A program made the translations under genes and the position numbers. Positions 44,776 to 56,800 of a stretch of 64,000 bases of DNA are shown in pieces. Source of the DNA: Burkholderiales bacterium (GTDB lineage Bacteria; Pseudomonadota; Gammaproteobacteria; Burkholderiales; Burkholderiaceae_C); NCBI GenBank assembly GCA_028868855.1, contig JAGWTR010000003.1:310001-374000 (forward strand). Reading direction: 5' to 3'. Below the pieces are notes generated by a model. It saw nothing but the letters and a program-made list of their open reading frames with translations. It was not told the DNA's origin and made no database searches. Within the stretch, counting starts at the first letter, position 1. Each line of letters opens with the position of its first letter.

Positions 44776-46059
44776 ATGAAACTCAGCAAAATCGTGATCG
44801 CCGCCGTCGCTGTCTGCGGCGCCACCCAAGTCATGGCCGCTGGCGTGACCCGCCTGACCGGCTCGTCCGCCTCGTCCATCAACGTCGTTCGCGGCCTGAC
44901 CAATCTGTGCGCCAGTGCTTCCGGCACGGCCACGGTCTTCAAGACCACCACGTCCACCAGCAGCCTGGGCAATCAGTTCACCGTGCAATGCACGGCCGAC
45001 TTTCCGGGCACCACCGTCAACGAAGCACGCGTCAACGTGGCTGGTGGCTCTGAAAGCGCCGTGACCAATGCCGCCGCTTTCCCCACGTCGACCAACACCG
45101 GCTTCCTGGTCCCCACGGGCGCTTGCGCCACCATTGCCACCGCCGGCACCGAAGCCCTGTCCTTCCTGGCCGCTGGCCAGATGAAGAGCTGCGGCACGAC
45201 CCTGGCTGAAAGCGCCAAGTCCGACGGCGGCTACCTGGACGTTGAAGGCCCCGTCTTCAGCAGCACCAAGTACGATGCGGCCGACTTCACGCCTGCTGGC
45301 TTCAGTCAAGTGTTCGGCATCGCCGTGAACAGCACGCTGTACAACGCCCTGCAAACCTACCAGAAGACCGCCGCTGGTGGCGCCATCGTGGCCTCCACCT
45401 GCGCTGCTGGTGACACCACGCCTGCGTGCCAACCCAGCCTGTCGCGTGCCCAAGTCGCCTCCTTGATCAATGCCGACAACTTCAACGCCGCCAAGACCAC
45501 GGGCGGTGCTTTCCTGGTTCCCGGCAGCGCGGTCAGCAAGATCAGCTATTGCATGCGTCCCCAATCGTCGGGCACCCAGCAATCGGCTCAGTTGTATTTC
45601 CTGGGCGCCGCTCTGAACGGTACCCTGGGTGGTGCTGACCTGGTCGTGGCTCCTGGCGTGTCGCTGGCCAAGTACTCGTCCATCCTGAACAACGGCTCGT
45701 CTGACGTGAAGTCCTGCCTCAACTCGGCCACGGATTTCCGCATGGGCGCCCTGTCGCTGGAGAGCAACCCCATCGGTGGCACCGACACGTACCGCTTCGT
45801 CAAGCTGAACGAAGTCCCCGGCACCGAAGGCGTCAGCTTTGCCGCAGGTGCGTCGCAAACCACGACCGCCATCGCGGGTCGATATGACTACGTGTACGAA
45901 CTGTCGGCCTACTGCCCTGGTGGCCTCTGCTCTGACATCCTCACCGCCCTGAATGGCGCTGTCACCGCTGGCACCTCCAGCCCAGGCATTTTCCTGACGG
46001 GTGTTGAGTCCAAGTTCGGTCGCGCCGGCAACTCGGCAAGTCCTTACGCCAGCCGCTAA
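44776..46059 (+). CDS. Exported Cys-rich protein of unknown function
   Basis: A 427-residue secreted or periplasmic protein: signal peptide (KIVIAAVAVCGATQVMAA), a Thr/Ser/Ala/Gly-rich body and ten Cys in the mature part, which suggests disulfides. The beginning VTRLTGSSASSINVVRGL loosely recalls periplasmic phosphate-binding-type proteins; this is weak and I do not assign a ligand. No PEP-CTERM tail, lipobox or membrane segment is present after the signal. It follows the PEP-CTERM gene after 81 bases and is followed by two strong hairpins ahead of tpsB. Codon usage is heavily biased to C-ending codons (GCC, ACC, AAC), which suggests high expression. Confidence 0.72.
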   Translation: MKLSKIVIAAVAVCGATQVMAAGVTRLTGSSASSINVVRGLTNLCASASGTATVFKTTTSTSSLGNQFTVQCTADFPGTTVNEARVNVAGGSESAVTNAAAFPTSTNTGFLVPTGACATIATAGTEALSFLAAGQMKSCGTTLAESAKSDGGYLDVEGPVFSSTKYDAADFTPAGFSQVFGIAVNSTLYNALQTYQKTAAGGAIVASTCAAGDTTPACQPSLSRAQVASLINADNFNAAKTTGGAFLVPGSAVSKISYCMRPQSSGTQQSAQLYFLGAALNGTLGGADLVVAPGVSLAKYSSILNNGSSDVKSCLNSATDFRMGALSLESNPIGGTDTYRFVKLNEVPGTEGVSFAAGASQTTTAIAGRYDYVYELSAYCPGGLCSDILTALNGAVTAGTSSPGIFLTGVESKFGRAGNSASPYASR

Positions 46060-46073
46060 GTCGGGTGCGGGTT

Positions 46074-46133
46074 CCCTTCGAGGCTTCGCCCTCGAAGGGC
46101 TGCACTTCAAGGGCTGATGTCTGGCCTTTTTTT
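46074..46133 (+). terminator. Strong hairpin and T-run after the exported Cys-rich gene
   Basis: A perfect 10-bp stem CCCTTCGAGG/CCTCGAAGGG (loop CTTCGC) lies 15 bases past the stop. A second weak stem ends in a run of seven T (46127-46133). Confidence 0.7.
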
Positions 46134-46135
46134 GC

Positions 46136-46163
46136 ACAGTCCCCACCCGGGGACTGTTGTTTT
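46136..46163 (+). terminator. Factor-independent terminator only 14 bases ahead of tpsB
   Basis: A perfect 9-bp stem ACAGTCCCC/GGGGACTGT with loop ACCC is followed by TGTTTT. It is the classical form. The next gene starts at 46178, so there is almost no room for a promoter after it. Confidence 0.8.
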
Positions 46164-46177
46164 GTGTGATGTGCGAA

Positions 46178-47797
46178 ATGAAAAAACTGGCTTTTTTATG
46201 GGTGTCTGTGGTGTTCGGGGCCACCCCTTATGCCGCCACGCCGACAGCCACTGCGAGCCCAAGCTTTGACGTCATGGAGTACGTCGTTGAAGGCAACACC
46301 GTGCTGCCCAATGAACTGGTCGAGCGCGCGCTCAATCCTTATCTCGGCCCTGACAAATCGTTCAAGGACATTGAGGCCGCACGCACCGCGCTGGAAAAGA
46401 TCTACCAGGACAGCGGCTTCCTGTCCGTGGTGGTGAGCTTGCCCAACCAACGCGTGGACACAGGCGAGGTGCGGCTGGAGGTGACCGAGGCCACGGTTGA
46501 AAAATTGAATGTGACCGGTGCGCAATACCACCTGCCCAGCGCCATCAAGGCCAAGGTGCCCAGCTTGACGCCGGGGCAAACGCCCTATTTCCCGCAGGTG
46601 CAAGAGGAATTGGCGCAGCTGCAAACGGGTGATCAACAAGTGACGCCGCTGATTGGCGCAGGGGATGACCCCGCCAAAATTCAGGTCGACCTGAAGGTTG
46701 AAGACAAGCTGCCCTGGCACGGCTCCATCGAGGCCAACTCACGCCAGAGTTTCAACACGCGTCGGGGTCGTCTGGAGGCCGTGGCCAGCTACAGCAACCT
46801 GTGGCAGCTCGGCCATACCGTTGGCGTGAGTTGGCAATATGCGCCCACCCGACCGGCCGATGCCAATACCTTGACCTTGATTTACGGCCTGCCGCTGTCC
46901 AGCAGCGACGACCTGAACTTGTCGCTGACCGACAGTCGAAGCGACACCCCCACCAACACCAGTCTGGGCGGCGCGACGCTGACGCGAGGTCGCTTCTACG
47001 GCCTGCGCTGGCAGCATCAGCTGGATGCGCAGGACTGGCCGGTGCGTCACAGCCTGTATGGGTCGCTGGATTACAAAGACAACCACGACAGCAATCAGGA
47101 GATTGGTGGCTTCACCACGGCCAAGCCGCCGCTGCGCTACCCCGTGCTGTCGCTGGGCTACAACCTGGCGTGGCAGGGCGCGCAAGACCAGCTCGTGACG
47201 GTCAACACCTCGTGGGCCACCTCCAGCAGTGCCCTGGCCGGACGAACCGTTGACTGCAATGGCCGGTCGATGGATCAATTCGAATGCAAGCGCGCGGGCT
47301 CCAGCCCCGACTTCCTGGTGTGGAAGGCGGGCCTGGGTCTGCGCCAACCGCTGTTCGGCCACTGGCAGGTCAATGCGCACGCGGACGCGCAGATCGCCTC
47401 GGGCCCCCTGGCGTCTGGCGAGCAATACAGCCTGGGCGGCGTCGATTCCGTGCGTGGCTATTACGACGCCGAACAAGCCGGCGACATGGGTTGGGCCACC
47501 CGGCTGGAATTGATCTCACCGGTGTGGGCGCCCTTTCCTGACCTGAACGTCACCGGGCTGGCCTTTTTTGACCGGGGCTTTGTCTTGTTGAAAAACCCCC
47601 TGCCCAGTCAGAAGTCCCACATCCACCTGGGCAGCACCGGTTTGGGCTGGCGCGCGGACAACAGCCGCGGTCTGCAGCTTTCATTGGATGTCGCTTTGCC
47701 ACTGCTGGAAACGCAGCGCGCTGCCGACAGCGGTGCTTACGAAAGTGCGACCAAGCGTCGCGTTCGTGTTGATTTGAGCCTTCGTCAGTCGTTTTGA
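46178..47797 (+). CDS. Two-partner secretion transporter TpsB (ShlB/FhaC/HecB family)
   Basis: Outer-membrane Omp85-type transporter that exports its TpsA partner. It has a signal peptide (KLAFLWVSVVFGATPYAA), a POTRA domain (YVVEGNTVLPNELVERAL to VTEATVEKLNVTG), a linker, and a 16-strand-barrel-like C-terminus with the conserved loop-6 motif GGVDSVRGYYD (VRGY). A two-Cys extracellular loop (VDCNGRSMDQFECK) is visible. The ATG at 46178 (MKKLAFLW) was chosen over in-frame TTG at 46157. The length is 539 aa. tpsA follows after 37 bases, which identifies its substrate. A terminator lies directly upstream. Confidence 0.93.
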   Translation: MKKLAFLWVSVVFGATPYAATPTATASPSFDVMEYVVEGNTVLPNELVERALNPYLGPDKSFKDIEAARTALEKIYQDSGFLSVVVSLPNQRVDTGEVRLEVTEATVEKLNVTGAQYHLPSAIKAKVPSLTPGQTPYFPQVQEELAQLQTGDQQVTPLIGAGDDPAKIQVDLKVEDKLPWHGSIEANSRQSFNTRRGRLEAVASYSNLWQLGHTVGVSWQYAPTRPADANTLTLIYGLPLSSSDDLNLSLTDSRSDTPTNTSLGGATLTRGRFYGLRWQHQLDAQDWPVRHSLYGSLDYKDNHDSNQEIGGFTTAKPPLRYPVLSLGYNLAWQGAQDQLVTVNTSWATSSSALAGRTVDCNGRSMDQFECKRAGSSPDFLVWKAGLGLRQPLFGHWQVNAHADAQIASGPLASGEQYSLGGVDSVRGYYDAEQAGDMGWATRLELISPVWAPFPDLNVTGLAFFDRGFVLLKNPLPSQKSHIHLGSTGLGWRADNSRGLQLSLDVALPLLETQRAADSGAYESATKRRVRVDLSLRQSF

Positions 47798-47834
47798 TGC
47801 TGGCCCCAGCGGGCATGGTTTGAGGAGTTTTGTC

Positions 47835-50800
47835 ATGAATAAGCAAGTTCATCGTCTGGTGTTTGACCGTCGTCGTGGCATGCGGGTGCCAGCGGCCGAA
47901 CATGTGCGCTCGGCCGGCAAGGCCGCAGGCGGAGAACGCCGAGCCACGGCTCGGGTGGTCAGCCGATGGCTGGTCACGGCAAGCATGGCTGGGCCCCTGA
48001 CGTTGGGGCTGGCGGGCAGTGATGCGATGGCCCAGCAACGCACCATGAGTGGCAGTGCCACGCGATCGGTGTCGGCGCTGGTCAACATCCCGCAGACGCA
48101 ACGGTCTCTGCCCCAGCCCACTTTTCAGCCCAAAGGCATGCTCGATGCTGATCCGCGCAAGAACTACGGCAGCTTCTCTCTGAACTACGGCGCAGCGGGC
48201 TTGAACATCAACCAGCAAGACGACAAGGTCATCATCAACTGGGACAGCTTCAACGTGGGGCAAGGCTACACCGTTCGCTTTGTTCAGCCGCAAAGCACGT
48301 CGTCTGCCCTTAACAACATTTGGGATGCCAATCCCAGCGTCATCCTTGGCCAGATTCAGGCCAATGGCGAAGTGATTTTGCAGAACCACAATGGCGTCAT
48401 TTTTGGCCCAACGGCCCGCGTGGACACGGGTCGATTCGTGACCACGGCACTCAAGCTGGCCAACGACACCTACCTGCGGGGCATTCGCGCCAATGCGCGA
48501 GCAGGGGCTGCGACCTTTGGTGACGATGAGTCCTTGCCAACGGGCTTCATCACCGTCGAGCGTGGCGCCGAGATCAAGACCTTGGCCGGTGGCGACGTCA
48601 TGATGGTGGCCCCCAAGGTGTACAACGAAGGCAGCATTGAAACGCCGAAAGGCCAGACCATTCTGGCGGCGGGGCAGAAGGTGTATTTGTACAACGCCAC
48701 CGATGCCGCGCAACGCGGTCTGGTGGTGGCGGTGGATGCGTTTGCCGATGGTTCCAACGAGGTCAACACCGTTGAGCAAGCCGCCAAGGGCAATTACAAA
48801 ACCGTCCATGGGCAAACCGTCAGCGACGGCACGCCCGACACAACGGACGGACTGAGCACCAAGATCAATCAGATTGTGGCCGAGCAAGGCACCATCAACC
48901 TGGTGGGCATGACGATTCGCCAAAACGGTGTCTTGACGGCAACCACCGCCGTCAAGGGACAAAATGGCGCCATCTATCTGCAGGCGCAGAAGAACACGAC
49001 GCCCTATAACGAAAAGAACGTGGCGGCCGAGCTGGGGACGGTCGAGTTCGGCAAAGACAGCCAGACGTTGGTGACGCCGGTCGCGGACAGCAGTGCCAAA
49101 CAAAAAGATGCCGAGGTCTTCTACCGATCCAGAATTGAGGTGATCGGCAAGGACATCCGTGTTCGCTCAGGCGCCGAGATCACGGCGGTGTCGGGCAATG
49201 TCAGTTTGCGCGCTGGCGCCAACATGCAGACCGCCTCGGTCTTTGACAACACCAAGGAAACGGGGGCCGCCGATGGCAGTCACCTGGTGGTTGAAGGGGG
49301 CGCCACCATCAGTGCGGCAGGTCTGCGCGATGTGGCCGTGCCCATGAGCCGCAATCAACTCAGTGGCCGTCTGTTCGCCACTGAGTTGGCAGATTCGCCC
49401 GTGCAGCGCGGCGGTGTTCTGTACCGAAGCGACTTTTTGACCGATGCGCGCCGCCAGGTCGGCGTGGCCAATGTCACCGGGCAATACAAGCTGATTGAGC
49501 GCACGGCCCAGGAGTTGTCCACCCGCGGCGGCAATGTGCGCCTGTTGTCGCAAGGCGATTTGGTGATCGCCGATGACGCCCGGCTGGATGTGTCCGGGGG
49601 CAGCATCAAGTACGACGCGGGTCAAATCACATCGTCCCTGGTGCGTCGGGGCAATCAGCTCATTTCTCTGGAGAATGCCAAGGCTGGCGATAAATACGAC
49701 GAGTTGATCACCCCGACGGTGAACGCACTCACGCAGCAGGTGCCCAGTTTTGTCCAGGGCGCCGATGCGGGCCTGGCCTGGGTGGCGGGTGCCAACACCT
49801 ACCTGGGTGCGCATGTGGTCAAGGGCGATGTGGTGGTGGGCGCCAATCAGCGCACGGGGCAGGTCGTGGGCGCCTACGTCCCGGCATCGACCGGACTGGC
49901 CCTGTCTCCCATTGATCTACCGGACGAGTTGGGTGTGGCGGACATCCTGAAAACCCGACCCGAGCTGTACAGCTCGCTGCGTCCGCTGGGTGCCACGCTC
50001 ATGGTGGGCTACAAGTCCGCGCCGGTGGATCGCTCCTACAGTCAACTTACCCCCGAAATTGATCTCACCGGGTCGCGCCAAGCCCCTTTGTTGGCGATTC
50101 CTGAACTGGGCACCTCACAAGCCGATCAGTTCTTTGCGGCTTTGGGCACCACTCAGCTGATGGCGAGTGATGTGCAGTCAGCGGGCGTGGCGACCTTGTC
50201 ACTGAATGCACAAACCGTGCGCATGTCCAAAGGCGCTTCTCTGGACTTGGGTGCCTCCGGCCAGTTGGCCGTCGACGCCGAACACATTGACCTGGATGGG
50301 AAGCTGCGGGCGGCCGGGGGCAAGGTGCGACTGACGAGCTATACCGCCCCGGGTGACGCCAGCTTTGGCACGGTGGAGATCGGGCCAGATGCCCGCATTG
50401 ATTTGTCGGGCACACGCCGTGATGAGCGTGGGGCATTCTCTGCAACGGGCACGGGCAATGTGAATGGCGGCGATTTCAACATTGATGCCGACCATTCGGC
50501 CACCTTGGCCGAAGGCAGTGTGGTCGATGTGTCTGCCGGTGTGTGGCGAACCAGCGCTGGCAGCACCAGCACGGGCGCGGCAGGCAGCGTGACGCTGGGC
50601 GTCAACGGTACGCTGGATCGGAACAGCGAGCCGACAGGCCAATTGTTTTTGAAGGGCGCGCTGTCAGCCTTTGACTTCAAGTCGGGGGGCACCTTGTCCT
50701 TGAGTGGCCTGCACTCGCTGGTCATCGGCGGGATCGCGCAGGACGACTGGGGCCTGTCGCTGGGCGAGGCGTTTTTCTCGGACCATGGCTTTGGCACCTT

Positions 50801-53800
50801 CAAGCTGTCGGCCCTGGGTGACGTCAACGTCGCCGGCAGCCTGACGCCGGTTCTGCGCAACTTCGTCCTGAGTTCCAGCCGCATGGCGCTGGCGCCCGAG
50901 GCCCTGACCAGCACCGGGGTGCTGGATGCCAGCAGCCGCCAAGCCATTGCCCTGAACCTGACGGCCACGCTGCAGCCTAGGCAAGGGCTGTATGGCAGCT
51001 TGGAAACGGGCGGCAATGTCAAGGTGGCGCAGGGCGCCCGGGTGGATGTGGGTGCCGGCGGGCAGATTGGCTTGAAGGCTGGCGGCAACATCGAAGTGGC
51101 GGGCCAGTTGCTGGCCCATGGCGGGAGAATTTCGCTGGGGCTGTCGGGCGATCGTGGCGGTGGTGATGCAACCGGCACCGTGGATGCCGCCGGCTTCATC
51201 GATGGTCAGGAGGTTCGGTTGACCGCAAGCGGCGTGTTGGACGTGTCGGGGCTCGCCCTGTCGGCCACCACGGCAACGCTGGGTGGCGATCTGGTCCGAG
51301 GTCGTGTGCTGGGCGGCGGTACCGTCAACCTGAACGTCAATCCCGGTAAGCCATCGCGAGGCCGCGTGGTCACCGAAGTGGGATCGACGATTGATGTCAG
51401 CGGCGCTTCCGCGGACCTGGACCTGAGCAGAAGCCCAGGCGCCAAGGTGCACCTCAGCCAGGGTGCGGGTAGCGTCAGTGTGGCCTCGGCCGATGGCTTT
51501 TCGCTGATGGGCAACTTGGTGGCGGCGCGACCCGACGCGTCGGTGTCGGGCGGTCAATTCAGCGCGTCCATCAGCCGTGAGGGGGTGGCCGACTTCACGT
51601 CGAATTCCGACCAGGACAAGCAATACCAATCGGCCGCGCACCAGCTGACACTGCTGGGCAGCAGTGCCGAGGTGGCGCAGCACCCGCATGCCTACAACGA
51701 GGGCGTGCTGTCTGCCAATCAATTGCTGGACGCGGGCTTTGACCAAATTCAATTGCGGGCCGACGACCGCATCGTGCTGGGTCATGGCGTCAATCTGGTG
51801 TCTGACACCCAGAAGCCAGGATCGACGCAAGTGGCCTTGCGCTCGGTTCAGTTGACGGCGCCCGTGCTCCAAGCCACGGACGGCGGGCTGCACACCGTGC
51901 GGGCTGCTGCCGTGTCGCTGGGCGACCGGGATCTGACGCCGCAAAAAGCGTTGACCACTCCCATCGTCCCCTCCGCCATGTTGGGCGATGCCGGTTTGTC
52001 GGTGCAGGCCGGTTTGATCGAGGTCTTCGGCCACAGTGCCTTGCAAGGCTTTGGCCAGGCCAAAGGCGTGACGCTCGATGCCACGCTGGACACCCATGGG
52101 CAGCTCGACCGCCGACAAGATGGCGAGATCCGTTTCATCGGGCGCTCCTTTGCGCAAGACGCCGACGCGAAAAAACGCAGCGACCTGCAAGGCAGTCTGA
52201 GCTTTGGCGGTGATTTGACGCTGAAGGCAGGCCAGGTCTATGCATCGACCTTGTCGAACTTCACGGTGCAAGGTATGCCAGGCGCATCGTCCTTGACGGT
52301 GGCCATGCCGACAGGCGGCTCAAGCAGCGCAACACCCTTGTCTGCTCTGGCGCAATTGACCCTGCAGGCGCGTGATGTGGTCGTCAGTGGCGTGATCCGC
52401 CAGCCCTTTGGCAGCATCACCATCAACGGCGAGAACATGCCAAGGCTGGAGGCCGCCAGCGTGCTGTCCGTGTCGGGCGATGGCGTCACGGTGCCGGTGG
52501 GCACCACCATCAACTCGCGGCAATGGGTGTATGCCACCAATGGCACCGCCGATGGGGTGAGCCCTGCCGCCGATGACAGCGTGAAAACGCTCAACGGCCT
52601 GCCGGTGGCCAAGGGGATTTTGGTGAAAGGCGCAGGCCTGAGCATCAGCAATCAGACCCTGGTGCAGGCCCAGGCCGGGGGCGATCTACAAGCGTGGGAA
52701 TTCATCGCGGGCGTGGGGGGATCCACCGACACACTGAACCGCAGCAATGTGTTCGCCATCCTGCCTGGCTACCACTACGACTTCGCGCCGTTTGACACCG
52801 AAATCGCCGCCAGCACCAAGGCGGTGGGCACGCGCTTGTCCGCCGGAGACCAGGTTCAGATCAGCACCGGCAGCGCGGTGTTGGCCGCGGGCCTCTATAC
52901 CTTGCTGCCGGCCCGCTATGCCACCTTGCGTGGCGCTGTGCTGGTGTCGGCCACCAGCTTGAATGCGACCCAGCCCTTGTCCCAGGCCATCGCGCGTGAC
53001 GATGGCAGTGTGCTGGTGTCCGGCCATCTAACGGCCGTCGGCACCGACATCAACGGCGGCCATGACCCTCGCCAAGCCTTGATTCTGGAGCCTGAGTCCA
53101 CTTACCGCGCCAAATCGGCCTTGCAGGTGTTGTCGATCAATGACTACCTGGCCGACCAGGCCGCGCGCCATGCCACGGCCCTGCCATCGCGCCCCGGCGA
53201 TGCCGGTCGGGTGTCCTTGCAGGCGGACCAGTCCTTTGCGTGGGCGGCGCAGTTCAATCTGGCCGGCGCCGCCGGATTCCAGGCCGGTCAGTTTGACCTG
53301 TCCATGCCCGACATGGCATTGCTGGGGCAGGGCGAGTCCTCGACCAGTGGCACCACGGCCATCAGCGTGAAAGCGTTGAACGCCACCGGCGCACAAAGCA
53401 TCTTGCTCGGCGGCATCCGCACTGGCACGGCCGAGAACACGCACGTCACCACCCTGGCCAGTCAGGTCAGCCTCAGCGGGGAGCTTGCGGTGGGTGAGTT
53501 GATCGCGGTGGCGACGGACTCCGTGCACGTGAACCAGGGCACCTCGATCGTGTCCAACGGCGCAAGCAATGGCCTGTCCAACACCCTCACGGTCGATGGC
53601 ATGGGCGCTGCCCTGGTGGTGAGTGACCATGCCAATACCGACCTGCGCCGTGACCTGTCCACCGTGCCCAAGGGCGCTGTGCAGACGGGCACGCTGACGG
53701 TGGATGCGGGCGTGACGCTGCAAGGCGCGGCCGTTCAACTCGATGGAAGCAAACGGGTGAAGCTCGACGCTGACACCAAGCTGCTCACCTCGTCCATTGG

Positions 53801-56800
53801 AGTGGGGGCACCGCACATTGCCTTGGGCGGCCTCTCGGAGGATGCCAATGCCTTGTCCGTTGCGGGCCCATTGCTGGAGGCCTACAGCCAGGTCGAGCGG
53901 CTGCAATTGCGCAGCTACAGCAGCATTGATCTGTTGGGCAGCATGACCTTGGGCGCGCGTTCCGCCAACAATGCCCCGTTGATCCAACACCTGGTCCTGG
54001 ACGCGCCGGAGTTGCTGGGTCTGGGGCATGCGACCGACACCGCCACCGTGTTGGCTCAACACGTGGTGCTGCGCAATACCTCGGGCCTGAAGGCCAGCGG
54101 CGCGCAGCACGGCGATTCAAAACTCCGGGTGGTGGCTGAACCCGTCCTGAAAGATGGCGTCACTGGCGGCATCACCGTGGCGGGCGCCCAAGGCGAGAGT
54201 GCGCAAGGCCTGGCCTTTGCCTCGGCCACCCTGGCCACTGCGGGTGATGTGGTGTTCAGTGGGAAAGGGCTTCTGAATGCGCAAGGGGATGTCACCATTT
54301 CCAGCGCGCGTGTCACGGCGGACAAGACCGCACAGCATGGCGTGAACAGTCAAGGGGTGCTCACCATCGAGCAAGCCCTCAACCGCCACAGTTTTGGTGA
54401 ACAGCTTGGTGCGGGTGCCAGCCTGTCCCTGACCGGACAGCGTGTGGTGCAGGACGGCACCATTGATTTGCCATCGGGCTCTGTGAGCCTGACCGGCCTT
54501 GGCCAGACCGACCAGGCCGACACCGTCGTCTTCACCGAGCGTTCCAGCACCCAGGCCAAAGGCTGGGTGGCCAATGCGGGCAGTACCTGGTCTGCATCGG
54601 CCCCTGGTGGCCAGATCAAGGCCACGGCCTTGACGGGTGACGTGGTGGTGCGCGGCGTGCTGGATGTGTCGGCGCCGCAGCCAAACTCTGCGTCAGACAC
54701 CGCCAAGTCAGCGGGCGCCATAACCTTGACGGCCACCACGGGCGCTGTGCGTCTTGGCCAGAGCGCACGCCTGAAGGGCAGCGCGGCCACGGACACCTTG
54801 TCGGGCCGCCTGGTGGTGGATGCTCAAACCTTGGTCAACGAAACCGCACCCGGGGTCAATGGCCTGGCCGTGGCCAGCGCGGCTGCGGCACAAGGGACAC
54901 TGGACCGCCTGATCGGTGCCGCCAATGCGGGCGGCCTGCATGGTGAGGTCGATGTGCGTGTCCGCCAGGGTGATCAATCCCTGAACACCACCCTCAAGGC
55001 CGTGCGTGCCAGCCTGAGCGCCGATGCCGGCACACTGACCTTGCTGGGCGCCGCCACGATTGATGCCACGGCACCGCAAGGGGGGGTGGTGCAACTGGCC
55101 GCCGGTCAGGATCTGACGGTCAGTGCGGGCGCCCAGATTCACGCGGACTCCAGTCGGGCGGGCGCCAATGGCGGCGACGTCCTGTTGGCGTCCACCTCAG
55201 GGCGGGTGAAGCTCGAAGAAGGCGCGACCATCACGGCGACCGGCGACGACGCCCTGGATGGTCGCGTGGTCATCAGCGCCCAGCGCGAGGTGTTGACCGC
55301 ATTGGCCAACGCCCATGCGGCCGATGCGACGGCGGCCCCCGTCAAGACCGCCCGCATTGTGGCCGGCGAAATCGATGTCGTGGGCAACCGCGTGTACCAG
55401 GGTGACACGGTGGCCGAAGGCAAGTCAGGGGCGGTGCGCACCGAAACCGGCACCACCACCGAGCTGTCGCCGGTCAGCCAATACGCGGGTCTGGCCGACA
55501 TCGCCAGCCACGCAGAAGACTTCATGGGCACGCAGGCCAAGGTGCTGTCGGCCCTGGGTCTGACGGACCAGGCAAACCTGCGCGCAGGGGTTGAGATTCG
55601 GTCGGCTGCCGATTTCACACTCAGCAGTGACTGGTCTCTGGCGGATGCGCTTCACCCCGGCGCCCAGCCCTTGTTCCTGACCATTCGGGCGGGCAGGAAT
55701 CTGAACGTCAAGGGCAGCCTGAGCGATGGCTTTGCGACGGCCGACCGGGCGGCATCGATCAACCCTGGTGAGGGCGCTTCTTACCGCCTGGTGGCGGGTG
55801 CTGACACCACGGCGGCCAACGTGCTCAAGACCGATGCCGCCTCAACCGGCAGCATCACCATCGAGGCCGGCAAGCTGGTGCGAACCACCTCGGGGTCCAT
55901 TGAGATGGCCGCGGCGCAAGACATCGTCCTGAACACGAACTACGCGACCAACCCGAGCGCACCGGTTCAAGGGGTGGCCTATGTGGCCGGGCGTCTGCCT
56001 GATTTGCCGGCGGGCGTCACCTTTGACGTGGCCCCATCGAGCGCCGCTGACTTCACCGGCCATGGCGGGCGATTGGAGGCGTCTGCTGGGCGCGACATCG
56101 TCTCGCCCGGAGCCTCTCAATTGTTCGGCAGTTGGTTCAACCATGCGGGCTTCACCGATCTGGATTCCGGCCAGCAAGTGCCGGTGGCGTGGTGGGCCAC
56201 CTTCTCGGCGTTCAAGCAAGGCTTTGGCTCATTTGGCGGCGGCAACATCAGCGCCGTGGCCGGACGCGACATCAGCAACCTGGGCGTCGTGGCGCCCACT
56301 TCGGCGCGCACCCTGACGACGACGGTCACGGATGAGGCCGGCAACTTCGTGGCGCAGCACAATGACCTGGCCGTCGACAACGGTGGTGACGTGACCGTCC
56401 GGGCGGGGCGGGATGTCCGTGGTGGCCACTATTTCCTGGGCCGGGGCAACGGTGCCATCCAGGCGGGTGGCGCCATCGCCCTTGGCGACAGCCTGGACAA
56501 AGCCAAGTTCCAGCCCCTGGGCGCGATACTGGGCCAAATGGACGGCAACTGGTCCATGCAGGCCGTGGCCGATGTCAATCTGGCGATGGCCTTCAACCCG
56601 ACCATGTATGTCAACGCCACGCGATCCAAGAGCGACGGTGGCCTCTACCTCACCTATGGTGAAGACGCTGCACTGGCCCTTTCCAGCGTATGGGGTGACA
56701 TCAATTGGTGGGGCAACAGCCGATCCACCAAAGGCACAGCCACCACGAACACTTACTTGGTCCAAATGGCAAAGCTGGCGCCCAAGGATGAGCAGTTGAG

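Noticed and set aside
44227-46224. 665-codon minus-strand frame opposite the exported Cys-rich gene
   Set aside because: It is a mirror of codon bias in the plus-strand gene. The product is Gly/Gln/Arg-rich without any domain.
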